Positions 7,383-15,452 of a DNA stretch of 64,000 nt are shown here, piece after piece (the first letter of the stretch is position 1; each line of letters begins with the position of its first letter). This DNA comes from Oceanihabitans gracilariae. GTDB lineage: Bacteria > Bacteroidota > Bacteroidia > Flavobacteriales > Flavobacteriaceae. The DNA lies in NCBI RefSeq assembly GCF_042684485.1, contig NZ_JBHULM010000009.1, positions 62,001-126,000 of the forward strand. The letters are read 5' to 3'. A program made the translations under genes and the position numbers. The notes beneath the pieces were generated by a model. It made no database searches, was not told the DNA's origin, and saw only the letters and a program-made list of their open reading frames with translations.

Positions 7383-8357
7383 ATGAGCTTTTTTAAAAAA
7401 ATATTTTCTTCAGATAAAAAAGAAACTCTAGACAAAGGTTTAGAAAAATCTAGCACAAGCTTTTTAGGTAAACTAAGTAAAGCAGTAGCAGGAAAATCTA
7501 AAGTAGATGATGCTGTGTTAGATAATCTTGAAGAAGTATTAGTCTCTAGTGATGTAGGTGTAAATACTACATTAAAAGTTATAGAACGTATAGAGGCAAG
7601 AGTAGCAAAAGATAAATATTTAGGTACAGATGAGCTAAATAGAATTCTTCGTGAAGAAATTGCTGCATTATTAAGTGAAACTAATTCTGGAGAAGAAACA
7701 GAATACGTAATTCCGCAATTACCAAAACAAGAAAATGGTCGTAAAACACCATACGTATTAATGGTAGTTGGTGTTAACGGAGTTGGTAAAACTACAACCA
7801 TAGGTAAATTGGCTTACCAATTTAAAAAGCAAGGACTAAAAGTTGTTTTAGGTGCTGCAGATACTTTTAGAGCAGCAGCAATAGACCAGTTACAAGTTTG
7901 GGCAGATCGTGTAGATGTACCAATGATACGTCAAGAAATGGGTAGTGATCCTGCTTCTGTTGCTTTTGATGCTTTAGAGTCTGGTGTTAATCAAGATGCA
8001 GATGTTATTATTATAGATACTGCAGGACGTTTACACAACAAAATTAACTTAATGAATGAGCTTACTAAAGTAAAACGTGTCATGCAAAAAGTTGTAGGAG
8101 ATGCTCCTCATGACGTGCTTTTAGTATTAGATGGCTCTACAGGACAAAATGCTTTTGAGCAAGCAAAACAGTTTACAGCAGCTACAGAGGTAACAAGTTT
8201 AGCAGTAACTAAATTAGATGGTACTGCAAAAGGTGGAGTGGTTATTGGTATTTCTGATCAATTTCAAATTCCTGTAAAATATATTGGTGTTGGTGAAGGT
8301 ATTGAAGATTTACAAGTCTTTAATAAATTTGAATTTGTAGATTCTTTCTTCAAATAA
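7383..8357 (+). CDS. ftsY: Signal recognition particle receptor FtsY
   Basis: The 324-residue protein is the SRP-receptor GTPase that docks ribosome-SRP complexes at the inner membrane. A short N-terminal basic region (FFKKIFSSDKKE) replaces the long acidic A domain of E. coli, as is usual in Bacteroidetes. The N domain (about 30-105) leads to the G domain with G1 GVNGVGKTTTIGKL, insertion-box GAADTFRAAAIDQL, G3 DTAGRLHN, G4 TKLDGTAKGG and the C-terminal GVGEGIEDL motif. The ATG at 7383 gives the expected start. A terminator follows, so it is probably monocistronic. Confidence 0.96.
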   Translation: MSFFKKIFSSDKKETLDKGLEKSSTSFLGKLSKAVAGKSKVDDAVLDNLEEVLVSSDVGVNTTLKVIERIEARVAKDKYLGTDELNRILREEIAALLSETNSGEETEYVIPQLPKQENGRKTPYVLMVVGVNGVGKTTTIGKLAYQFKKQGLKVVLGAADTFRAAAIDQLQVWADRVDVPMIRQEMGSDPASVAFDALESGVNQDADVIIIDTAGRLHNKINLMNELTKVKRVMQKVVGDAPHDVLLVLDGSTGQNAFEQAKQFTAATEVTSLAVTKLDGTAKGGVVIGISDQFQIPVKYIGVGEGIEDLQVFNKFEFVDSFFK

Positions 8358-8381
8358 AAAGATACTTAAAATAGATATAAT

Positions 8382-8414
8382 AAAAAGCCTTAAGAATTTC
8401 TTGAGGCTTTTTTG
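8382..8414. terminator. Intrinsic terminator after ftsY
   Basis: AAAAGCCTTAAG and CTTGAGGCTTTT form a 12-bp stem with one G-T pair and an AT loop, flanked by A-run and T-run. It sits between convergent genes and can work in both directions. Confidence 0.8.
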
Positions 8415-8453
8415 TGTTTATTTCATAGATGTTTATAAAAGGTAGATGTAAAC

Positions 8454-9530
8454 TTAATTGGTTACTTCGTTTATCTTTTCCCAAAGTTCATTATCAAAAT
8501 TTGAAAGAGCAAAATTAGAGTCGTCTGCAGCTTCTCCCATTCTAATAACCACTAGTTTTTTACTAGGTACTACATATATTTTTTGATCGTTTTTACCTAA
8601 AGCCGCAAACATATCATTTGGTGCATTTGGTATTAAAGAACCTGTAAACTCTAATTGTGTAGATGGCAAATGAAAACTTGTTTTTCCGTTGAGCCACCAT
8701 AAATAACCATAAGCCTTATTGATGTTTTGTGATGTGTTGGTAGCTTCTTGTAAAAAGTTTTGCGATACTATTTCTGTGTCATTCCATTTTCCGTTAGCAG
8801 AAATAAGTAAACCAAAACGTGCCATGCTTCTTGTGTTGCTCCAGTACACATTTAAGTCTGCTAATGGTAACCAGCTTCCAGACATGCCAATTCTATCCTT
8901 TAATTTTTGGTTAAAATAAGAAGCCCATGTTTGGTTGCTTGCTTGTGCAACCACATCTTGCAGTTTTACATATACATTATGGTAAGCCCAACGTTGTCCA
9001 GCATCTGCAATGTATTGTAGGTTTTCTGGTGCAACATTGTCTCCTAAGCTATCATCTAATCCAGAATTCATAGATAACAGGTGTTTGTTGGTAATTAAAT
9101 TTTCTTTTTCGGTAGTAGCACTCGTCCAACCAATACCTAAATAATCAGATACTTTATTGTTTATGTCTAGCAAACCTTCATCTGCTGCAATACCTGTTAG
9201 TGTTGCTGTTAATGTTTTTCCTGCACTAGCCCAATACCAAGAAGAAGTAGCTGTGTGGTCATTCATATATTCTTCAACAACAATTCTTCCGTTGTAAAGC
9301 ATGATAAAACCTTTGGTATTTTTTTCTTCTAAAAATTGTAGTAGCTCTTGTAGTTTGTTTTCATTCCAACCAATTTCAGAAATAGAAGTGGTTTCCCAAG
9401 TATTAGATGCTATAGGTGGAAAGTAAATAGAAGCCACATCGTTATTATCTTCTTCTACAACTTCGTCTGATGTAGCACAAGCAAAAAGACCAAATAGTGT
9501 AAATAATAATAAATATCCTTTAGTTTTCAT
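8454..9530 (-). CDS. Serine hydrolase lipoprotein (beta-lactamase / class C-like fold)
   Basis: The 358-residue protein starts with a lipoprotein signal peptide whose lipobox is GLFAC (Cys at about residue 18), so it is probably anchored in the envelope. The class C beta-lactamase/DD-peptidase family motifs are present: SAGK (SxxK nucleophile, in WYWASAGKTLTATLTG) and YHN (YxN, in WAYHNVYVKLQD). Features such as EGLLDINNKVSDYL are typical of the esterase/peptidase subgroup. No beta-lactam resistance can be inferred. A monocistronic location between ftsY and rimO says nothing about its substrate. Confidence 0.85.
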   Translation of the reverse strand: MKTKGYLLLFTLFGLFACATSDEVVEEDNNDVASIYFPPIASNTWETTSISEIGWNENKLQELLQFLEEKNTKGFIMLYNGRIVVEEYMNDHTATSSWYWASAGKTLTATLTGIAADEGLLDINNKVSDYLGIGWTSATTEKENLITNKHLLSMNSGLDDSLGDNVAPENLQYIADAGQRWAYHNVYVKLQDVVAQASNQTWASYFNQKLKDRIGMSGSWLPLADLNVYWSNTRSMARFGLLISANGKWNDTEIVSQNFLQEATNTSQNINKAYGYLWWLNGKTSFHLPSTQLEFTGSLIPNAPNDMFAALGKNDQKIYVVPSKKLVVIRMGEAADDSNFALSNFDNELWEKINEVTN

Positions 9531-9583
9531 ACGCTTGTTTTAATTTAAGATGCTTAAATATATAAAAGGTTTAATTAAGGTTG

Positions 9584-9591
9584 TATCTTTG
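9584..9591 (+). promoter_or_regulatory. -7 promoter box of rimO
   Basis: TATCTTTG followed by CA fits TAnnTTTG. The predicted leader is about 65 nt. No clear -33 TTG is seen at the right distance. Confidence 0.6.
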
Positions 9592-9660
9592 CAGCCTGAA
9601 TTTTAGAAGAAGTATAATTAATGATCCCATAATTTCGGGAACATTTTCTTGAAGGTATAT

Positions 9661-10962
9661 ATGAGAACAAAGTCGCTTAAAAAAAATAAAATCAACGTGG
9701 TTACTTTAGGATGTAGTAAAAACGTCTATGATAGTGAAGTGTTAATGGGACAACTTAAAGCTAGTGGCAAAGAAGTTGTACATGAAGAAGAAGGAAATGT
9801 TGTTGTAATTAATACTTGTGGTTTTATTAATAATGCAAAAGAAGAAAGTGTAAATACCATTCTAGATTTCATGCAAAAAAAGGAAGCAGGAGAGGTAGAT
9901 AAGGTATTTGTTACTGGTTGTCTTTCTGAAAGGTATAAGCCAGACTTGCAAAAAGAAATTCCTAATGTAGATGAGTACTTTGGTACTACAGAGTTACCTC
10001 AATTGTTAAAAGCTTTAGGCGCAGATTATAAGCATGAACTAATTGGTGAACGTTTAACAACTACACCAAAAAACTATGCCTATTTAAAAATAGCCGAAGG
10101 TTGTGATAGACCTTGTAGTTTTTGTGCCATTCCTTTAATGCGCGGAAAACATAAAAGTACACCTATTGAAGATCTTGTTACTGAAGCAGAAAAATTAGCA
10201 GCAAGTGGTGTTAAAGAACTTATTCTTATAGCACAAGATTTAACGTATTATGGTTTAGATTTATATAAAAAACGTAACCTTGCTGAACTTCTTGAAGCTT
10301 TAGTAAAAGTAGAAGGTATAGAGTGGATACGTTTACATTATGCATTTCCAACAGGATTTCCGTTAGACGTGCTAGATGTTATGAATCGTGAGCCAAAAAT
10401 TTGTAACTATTTAGATATTCCGTTGCAACATATTTCAGACAATATTCTTAAAAGTATGCGTCGTGGTACTACTAAAGAAAAAACCACAAAACTTATTGGA
10501 CAGTTTAGAGAAGCTGTACCAAATATGACCATAAGAACTACCTTAATTGTTGGTTATCCTGGTGAAACCGAAGAAAATTTTCAAGAATTAAAACAATGGG
10601 TCAAAGACATGCGTTTTGAGCGTTTGGGTTGTTTTACCTATTCGCATGAAGAAAATACACATGCTTTTAATTTAGAAGATGATGTACCAGAAGAAGTGAA
10701 AATAGATCGTGCCAACCAAATTATGGAAATTCAATCGCAAATTTCTTGGGAATTGAATCAACAAAAAATAGGCGAAGAATTTAAAGTAGTTATCGATAGA
10801 AAAGAAGGAAACTATTTTGTTGGTAGAACCGAGTTTGATAGTCCAGATGTAGATAATGAAGTGCTTATAGACGCAAGTAAAACCTATTTAAAAACAGCAG
10901 AGTTTGTAACTGTAAAAATTACAGAAGCAGAAGACTTTGACCTTTATGGTGAGGTGATTTAA
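9661..10962 (+). CDS. rimO: Ribosomal protein S12 methylthiotransferase RimO
   Basis: This radical-SAM enzyme adds a methylthio group to the conserved aspartate of ribosomal protein S12. The N-terminal UPF0004 domain has its three cluster cysteines (TLGCSKN, NTCGF, VTGCLSERY). The radical-SAM CxxxCxxC motif is CDRPCSFC. The C-terminal TRAM domain (about 370-433) binds substrate. Enough features separate it from MiaB, such as IPLMRGKHKSTP and the SWELNQQKIG tail. The ATG at 9661 (MRTKSLKK) gives 433 residues; an in-frame TTG 12 nt upstream is less likely. The gene ends one base from the convergent SGNH hydrolase gene. Confidence 0.95.
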   Translation: MRTKSLKKNKINVVTLGCSKNVYDSEVLMGQLKASGKEVVHEEEGNVVVINTCGFINNAKEESVNTILDFMQKKEAGEVDKVFVTGCLSERYKPDLQKEIPNVDEYFGTTELPQLLKALGADYKHELIGERLTTTPKNYAYLKIAEGCDRPCSFCAIPLMRGKHKSTPIEDLVTEAEKLAASGVKELILIAQDLTYYGLDLYKKRNLAELLEALVKVEGIEWIRLHYAFPTGFPLDVLDVMNREPKICNYLDIPLQHISDNILKSMRRGTTKEKTTKLIGQFREAVPNMTIRTTLIVGYPGETEENFQELKQWVKDMRFERLGCFTYSHEENTHAFNLEDDVPEEVKIDRANQIMEIQSQISWELNQQKIGEEFKVVIDRKEGNYFVGRTEFDSPDVDNEVLIDASKTYLKTAEFVTVKITEAEDFDLYGEVI

Positions 10963-10963
10963 G

Positions 10964-11719
10964 TTACTTTTCTAAATAGTTAACAATAGCTTGAAAATAT
11001 CGGTCTGCAATTTCTTTTGCGCCTAATTGGTTGTAGTGTAAATTATCTGCCATATAAGCATCTGTCCAATTGCTAGCCATATCTACAAGAATGACTTTAG
11101 AGGTTTCATTGCTTTGTTCTAAAGATAAAACAGCTAGGTTTTCTAAAAATAAATTATAGCTTTCTGTGGCTTCATCTGTCATGACATTAGATCTTCCAGG
11201 AGCAATACGTTCTAAAAAAATAGTAACATTAGTATTGTCATTCTGTAAAATATCTATAATTTGATTAAGGTTGTCTACTATTTCTGTAACAGGAGTATTT
11301 CTAACTAAATCATTTCCGCCAATACCTAATAATACCACATCTGGTGTTCCTGAGCTTTCAAGAACTTCATCTATGTTTTCTAGTATGTCTTCGGTTTCAG
11401 AGCCTCCAATACCTTCGTGATCAGGATCAAAAGATTTTCCTAATAGTAAAGGGTAAGTCGTATTGTCGTTTTGTGTACCTATATAATCAAAATTCCATTG
11501 ATTAGATATTAAGTTTTTCCATAAATCATACCTATAGCTTACAGAGTTGCTTGTAGCACCTTCTACTCTAGAATCTCCTAAAGGTAAAATGGTTATTGTA
11601 TTAGTATTAACATTATTTTGTATAAAAGTATTAGATTTTTCATCACTTTTGTTACAATCTTGTAAAGCCAATACTGTTGCTAAAAAAAGAAAAGGGAAAA
11701 GAATTGCTGTTTTTTTCAT
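10964..11719 (-). CDS. SGNH/GDSL-type hydrolase, secreted
   Basis: The 251-residue protein carries all SGNH blocks: block I LPLGDSRVEG (Ser nucleophile in GDS), block II around GIGGSETEDIL, block III GIGGND, and block V DNLHYNQLGAK with the Asp/His pair. An esterase or acylhydrolase acting on surface glycans or lipids is the family expectation. The N terminus is a hydrophobic export signal (AILFPFLFLATVLAL) followed by a Cys in LQDC, which is not a canonical lipobox, so lipidation is uncertain. It is convergent with rimO with only one base between stop codons and no obvious terminator. Confidence 0.85.
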   Translation of the reverse strand: MKKTAILFPFLFLATVLALQDCNKSDEKSNTFIQNNVNTNTITILPLGDSRVEGATSNSVSYRYDLWKNLISNQWNFDYIGTQNDNTTYPLLLGKSFDPDHEGIGGSETEDILENIDEVLESSGTPDVVLLGIGGNDLVRNTPVTEIVDNLNQIIDILQNDNTNVTIFLERIAPGRSNVMTDEATESYNLFLENLAVLSLEQSNETSKVILVDMASNWTDAYMADNLHYNQLGAKEIADRYFQAIVNYLEK

Positions 11720-11877
11720 GAAAAATATTTTGCTATAACAGTTTTTAGGGTTTATAAAAGACTAAAGATAAGGTATTTACTTTTTATTTTGATTAAAAAA
11801 ATGTAAAAGTGAAGATAGAATATCTATAAACAAATAATTAATCACTGTATCTTTACATAAAAATATTGAAGGTAGCT

Positions 11878-13485
11878 ATGCCAACAGAATGTATTACTTT
11901 TAAAAAAACGAATTATTTTTCAGCCTTAATCTGCGATTATTTAGAGGAAAAAAAAGAACTACAACCGTTTTATAATAACTTTCCTAAGCTTGAAAATTTT
12001 AAAGCACAGATAGAAGAAAAACGTGCATCTAAAACGGTTTCTGTACAAAACCGAAACATTTTAGTACAAGCCTTAAAAGAACAATACAAAAATGTGGAAG
12101 CTTCTTCAAAAACGCTTCAAAATATTGAAGATTTAAAATTAGAAAATACCTTTACCATAACCACAGGACATCAACTAAATCTTTTTACAGGTCCTTTGTA
12201 TTTTTTATACAAAATTGTTTCTACTATAAATTTAGCTTCGCAATTAAAACAAGAATATCCAGACTGTAATTTTGTGCCAATCTATTGGATGGCAACCGAA
12301 GATCATGATTTTGATGAAATAAATTATTTCAACTTTAAAGGTAAAAAAGTACAATGGAATAGAGAGGCCTCTGGAGCAGTAGGAGAACTTTCTACGCAAG
12401 GTTTAGACAAAGTGTTTGATGTTTTTACCAAAGAATTAGGTGCAGGAAAAAATGCAGATACACTAAGAGATTTATTTCAATCGGCATATTTAAAAAACAA
12501 TAATCTTGCTGATGCTACTTTGTATTTAGCAAATGCATTATTTGCAAGCTATGGCTTGGTAATAGTTGAAGCGAATAATAAAAATTTAAAACAATTATTT
12601 GTTCCTTATATAGAAGAAGAATTAGTAAAACAAACTTCATTTAATGTAGTATCTAAAACCAATGAAAAGTTAAGCCAGTTAGCAAGTGTTAGCAAGATAC
12701 AAGTTAACCCAAGAGAAATAAATTTATTTTATTTAACTAAAAACCTTCGTGAACGTATTGTTTTTGAAGACCAAGCGTATAAAGTGCTTAACACCAACAT
12801 TTCTTTTAGTAAAGAAGAAATAATAAAAGAAGTAAAAGAACATCCAGAGCGTTTTAGCCCAAATGTAATCTTGAGACCTTTGTATCAAGAGGTTCTTTTG
12901 CCAAACCTTTGTTATATAGGTGGAGGAGGAGAGTTAGCCTATTGGTTGCAATTAAAAGATAATTTTAAAGCAGTACAGGTTCCTTTTCCTATGTTGTTAT
13001 TACGTAATTCTGTTTTAATAAAAACACAAAAACAGGCCGAAAAACTAAATAAGCTACAAATTACAAATCAAGATCTCTTTTTAAAGCGCGATACATTTAT
13101 AAATAAAAAAGTAAGACAAATATCAAATATCGATATTGATTTTTCTGAACAGTTAAAACAACTGCAAGAACAATTTAAAGACTTATACCAATTGGCCGAG
13201 CAAACAGACAAATCATTTATAGGTGCAGTTGCAGCACAAGAAAAAAAACAAATAAACGGTTTACAACATTTAGAGAAACGATTGCTTACTGCACAAAAAC
13301 GCAAATTAAAAGATCAGGTAGCACGTATGACAGAATTACAAAATCAGCTGTTTCCTAATGCTAGCTTGCAAGAACGTAACACTAATTTTTCAGAGTTGTA
13401 TTTAGAATTTGGTGAGCAACTAGTACCAAAACTAATTGCAGAATTAAACCCATTACAAGGCGATTTTACCATATTAACCATGTAA
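11878..13485 (+). CDS. bshC: Bacillithiol biosynthesis cysteine-adding enzyme BshC
   Basis: The 535-residue protein matches the BshC family: the N-terminal Rossmann-like part has ITTGHQLNLFTGPLYFLYK, then YWMATEDHDFDEINYF with its HDxxE pattern, and later PNVILRPLYQEVLLPNLCYIGG-type residues. A coiled coil of about 80 residues lies near the C terminus (QLKQLQEQFKDL onwards). It is thought to add cysteine to glucosaminyl-malate in the last step of bacillithiol synthesis. The ATG at 11878 (MPTECITFKK) is chosen over an in-frame TTG at 11866. bshA and bshB are not in the window, as is common in Bacteroidetes. Confidence 0.93.
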   Translation: MPTECITFKKTNYFSALICDYLEEKKELQPFYNNFPKLENFKAQIEEKRASKTVSVQNRNILVQALKEQYKNVEASSKTLQNIEDLKLENTFTITTGHQLNLFTGPLYFLYKIVSTINLASQLKQEYPDCNFVPIYWMATEDHDFDEINYFNFKGKKVQWNREASGAVGELSTQGLDKVFDVFTKELGAGKNADTLRDLFQSAYLKNNNLADATLYLANALFASYGLVIVEANNKNLKQLFVPYIEEELVKQTSFNVVSKTNEKLSQLASVSKIQVNPREINLFYLTKNLRERIVFEDQAYKVLNTNISFSKEEIIKEVKEHPERFSPNVILRPLYQEVLLPNLCYIGGGGELAYWLQLKDNFKAVQVPFPMLLLRNSVLIKTQKQAEKLNKLQITNQDLFLKRDTFINKKVRQISNIDIDFSEQLKQLQEQFKDLYQLAEQTDKSFIGAVAAQEKKQINGLQHLEKRLLTAQKRKLKDQVARMTELQNQLFPNASLQERNTNFSELYLEFGEQLVPKLIAELNPLQGDFTILTM

Positions 13486-13568
13486 AGGTATTGTAAGTTG
13501 CAGACTTATAGTTTTTAAACAAAAAAAGAATAATATTGGTGTTGTAATTTACAACATTACTAGTAAAA

Positions 13569-13600
13569 AAAGGGACTGCAATTTTTAAAAACATCCCTTT
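13569..13600 (+). terminator. Possible terminator after bshC
   Basis: AAAGGGA and TCCCTTT form a 7-bp stem with an 18-nt loop. The T-run after it is weak (cattttc), so function is uncertain. Confidence 0.35.
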
Positions 13601-13677
13601 CATTTTCTAAAAATTAGATTTTTAAAAAATTTTTTAAAAAATACTAAATGGTAATTCGTCATTCAAAAATCAATTGC

Positions 13678-13685
13678 TATTTTTG
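13678..13685 (+). promoter_or_regulatory. -7 promoter box abutting guaA (predicted leaderless transcript)
   Basis: TATTTTTG fits TAnnTTTG. Its G lies three bases before the guaA ATG at 13689, so the expected start of transcription falls on the A of the start codon. No good -33 element is visible. Confidence 0.55.
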
Positions 13686-13688
13686 CGC

Positions 13689-15224
13689 ATGCAACACAAC
13701 AAGGTACTTATATTAGATTTCGGATCGCAATACACACAGCTTATTGCGCGAAGAGTTAGAGAGCTTAACATCTTATCCGAAATACATCCATTCAACAAAA
13801 TTCCGTCAAACGTAGAAGATTACAAAGCAGTAATTCTTTCTGGTAGTCCAAACTCTGTAAGAGGAGAAGATGTTTTACATCCAGATTTATCTAAAATAAG
13901 AGGTAAAAAACCATTATTAGCAGTATGTTATGGTGCACAATACTTAGCACATTTTTCTGGTGGTGAGGTTGCTCCTTCAAATACTAGAGAGTATGGTAGA
14001 GCCAATTTAAGCTATGTAAAAGAAAACGATCCTTTTTTTGGTATCATCTCTAAAGGAAGTCAAGTTTGGATGAGTCATAGTGATACTATTAAAACATTGC
14101 CAACAAATGCAGTGCTTTTAGCAAGTACACATGATGTAGAAAATGCAGCCTATAAAATAGAAGGCGAGCAAACCTACGCTATACAATTTCACCCAGAAGT
14201 ATATCACTCTACAGACGGAAAACAATTATTAGAAAATTTCTTAGTAAATATAGCCAATCTTGATCAAGACTGGACACCAGATTCTTTTGTAGAAGAAACG
14301 GTTCAAGACTTAAAAGACCAATTAAAAGACGATAAAGTAGTCTTAGGTTTATCAGGAGGAGTAGACTCATCTGTAGCAGCAATGTTACTACATAAAGCAA
14401 TAGGTAAAAACCTATACTGCATCTTTGTTAATAATGGTTTATTACGTAAAAACGAATACCAAAGTGTATTAGACCAATACCAAGGCATGGGCTTAAATGT
14501 AAAAGGAGTTGACGCTTCGGCACGCTTTTTGGATGCACTTGCAGGAGAAAGCGATCCAGAGAAAAAACGTAAAGCAATAGGTCGCGTGTTCATTGAGGTT
14601 TTTGATGATGAAGCACACCAAATAGAAGACGTAAAATGGTTAGCACAAGGTACCATTTATCCAGATGTTATTGAGAGTGTTTCTGCAACAGGAGGACCAA
14701 GTGCTACTATAAAAAGTCATCATAATGTAGGTGGTTTACCAGACTTTATGAAACTTAAAATTGTAGAGCCACTAAAAGCATTGTTTAAAGATGAAGTACG
14801 TCGTGTAGGTGCATCTATGCATATGGACAAAGCCTTATTAGGTCGTCATCCATTTCCAGGACCAGGACTAGCAATACGTATTTTAGGAGATATTACTCCA
14901 GAAAAAGTACGCATTTTACAAGAAGTAGATGCTGTTTTTATAGACAACTTAAAAAAATGGAATCTATATGATAGCGTTTGGCAAGCAGGAGCAATCTTGC
15001 TACCAGTAAATAGTGTGGGAGTTATGGGAGATGAGCGTACCTATGAAAAATGTGTAGCGCTTCGTGCAGTAGAAAGTACAGATGGTATGACCGCAGATTG
15101 GGTAAATTTACCGTATGATTTTTTACAAAAAACCTCCAACGAAATAATAAATAAAGTAAAAGGCGTTAATAGAGTAGTGTACGATATTAGTAGCAAGCCG
15201 CCAGCAACCATTGAGTGGGAATAA
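13689..15224 (+). CDS. guaA: GMP synthase (glutamine-hydrolysing)
   Basis: The enzyme converts XMP to GMP using glutamine and ATP. The N-terminal class I glutamine amidotransferase domain (1-190) has the nucleophile in AVCYGAQYLAHF and the His/Glu pair in FHPEVYHS. The ATP-pyrophosphatase domain follows, with the PP-loop LSGGVDSSVAAMLL. The C-terminal dimerisation domain ends with VYDISSKPPATIEWE, the canonical C terminus. I choose ATG 13689 (MQHNKVLILDFGSQYTQ, 511 residues) because an in-frame TTG at 13674 would lie upstream of the -7 box. A structured intergenic repeat follows. Confidence 0.97.
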   Translation: MQHNKVLILDFGSQYTQLIARRVRELNILSEIHPFNKIPSNVEDYKAVILSGSPNSVRGEDVLHPDLSKIRGKKPLLAVCYGAQYLAHFSGGEVAPSNTREYGRANLSYVKENDPFFGIISKGSQVWMSHSDTIKTLPTNAVLLASTHDVENAAYKIEGEQTYAIQFHPEVYHSTDGKQLLENFLVNIANLDQDWTPDSFVEETVQDLKDQLKDDKVVLGLSGGVDSSVAAMLLHKAIGKNLYCIFVNNGLLRKNEYQSVLDQYQGMGLNVKGVDASARFLDALAGESDPEKKRKAIGRVFIEVFDDEAHQIEDVKWLAQGTIYPDVIESVSATGGPSATIKSHHNVGGLPDFMKLKIVEPLKALFKDEVRRVGASMHMDKALLGRHPFPGPGLAIRILGDITPEKVRILQEVDAVFIDNLKKWNLYDSVWQAGAILLPVNSVGVMGDERTYEKCVALRAVESTDGMTADWVNLPYDFLQKTSNEIINKVKGVNRVVYDISSKPPATIEWE

Positions 15225-15304
15225 AAAAGAAATATTTTTAGTGTTTTTTTAAACTACAAAAAATGTATCTAAAAATGAGCCACGTTCAATAAGGGTTATG
15301 CTTA

Positions 15305-15430
15305 TTTGGGCGTTCCTTTTTGTGCTTCTACAAGGTTAAAAAACCTTACAGAAGCACAAAAAGTCAGGCTTTACGTTGCAATCTTTTTTAAGAAAAATAA
15401 AAAAGGATTTACACTGCAATCCTTAACGCA
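15305..15430 (+). repeat. Interspersed structured intergenic repeat, copy B (best preserved)
   Basis: The left end is GGGCGTT. A long hairpin follows: TTTTTGTGCTTCT and AAGGTT on one side, AACCTT and AGAAGCACAAAAA on the other, with a 2x2 internal loop and an A4 apical loop. Then comes AAGTCAGGCTTTACGTTG, a second AT-rich stem (AATCTTTTTT with AAAAAAGGATT), and the right end TGCAATCCTTAACGCA. The order of blocks is the same in copies A and C, while the main hairpin differs in sequence. It fills the gap between guaA and the LysM gene. It may act as RNA or be a mobile repeat; it has no coding frame. Confidence 0.75.
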
Positions 15431-15452
15431 ATTAAGAACGTATAAGTAATAT

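Noticed and set aside
8454..9530. Beta-lactamase conferring resistance
   Set aside because: Only the general serine-hydrolase motifs are present; the lipoprotein belongs to the broad esterase/peptidase subgroup.
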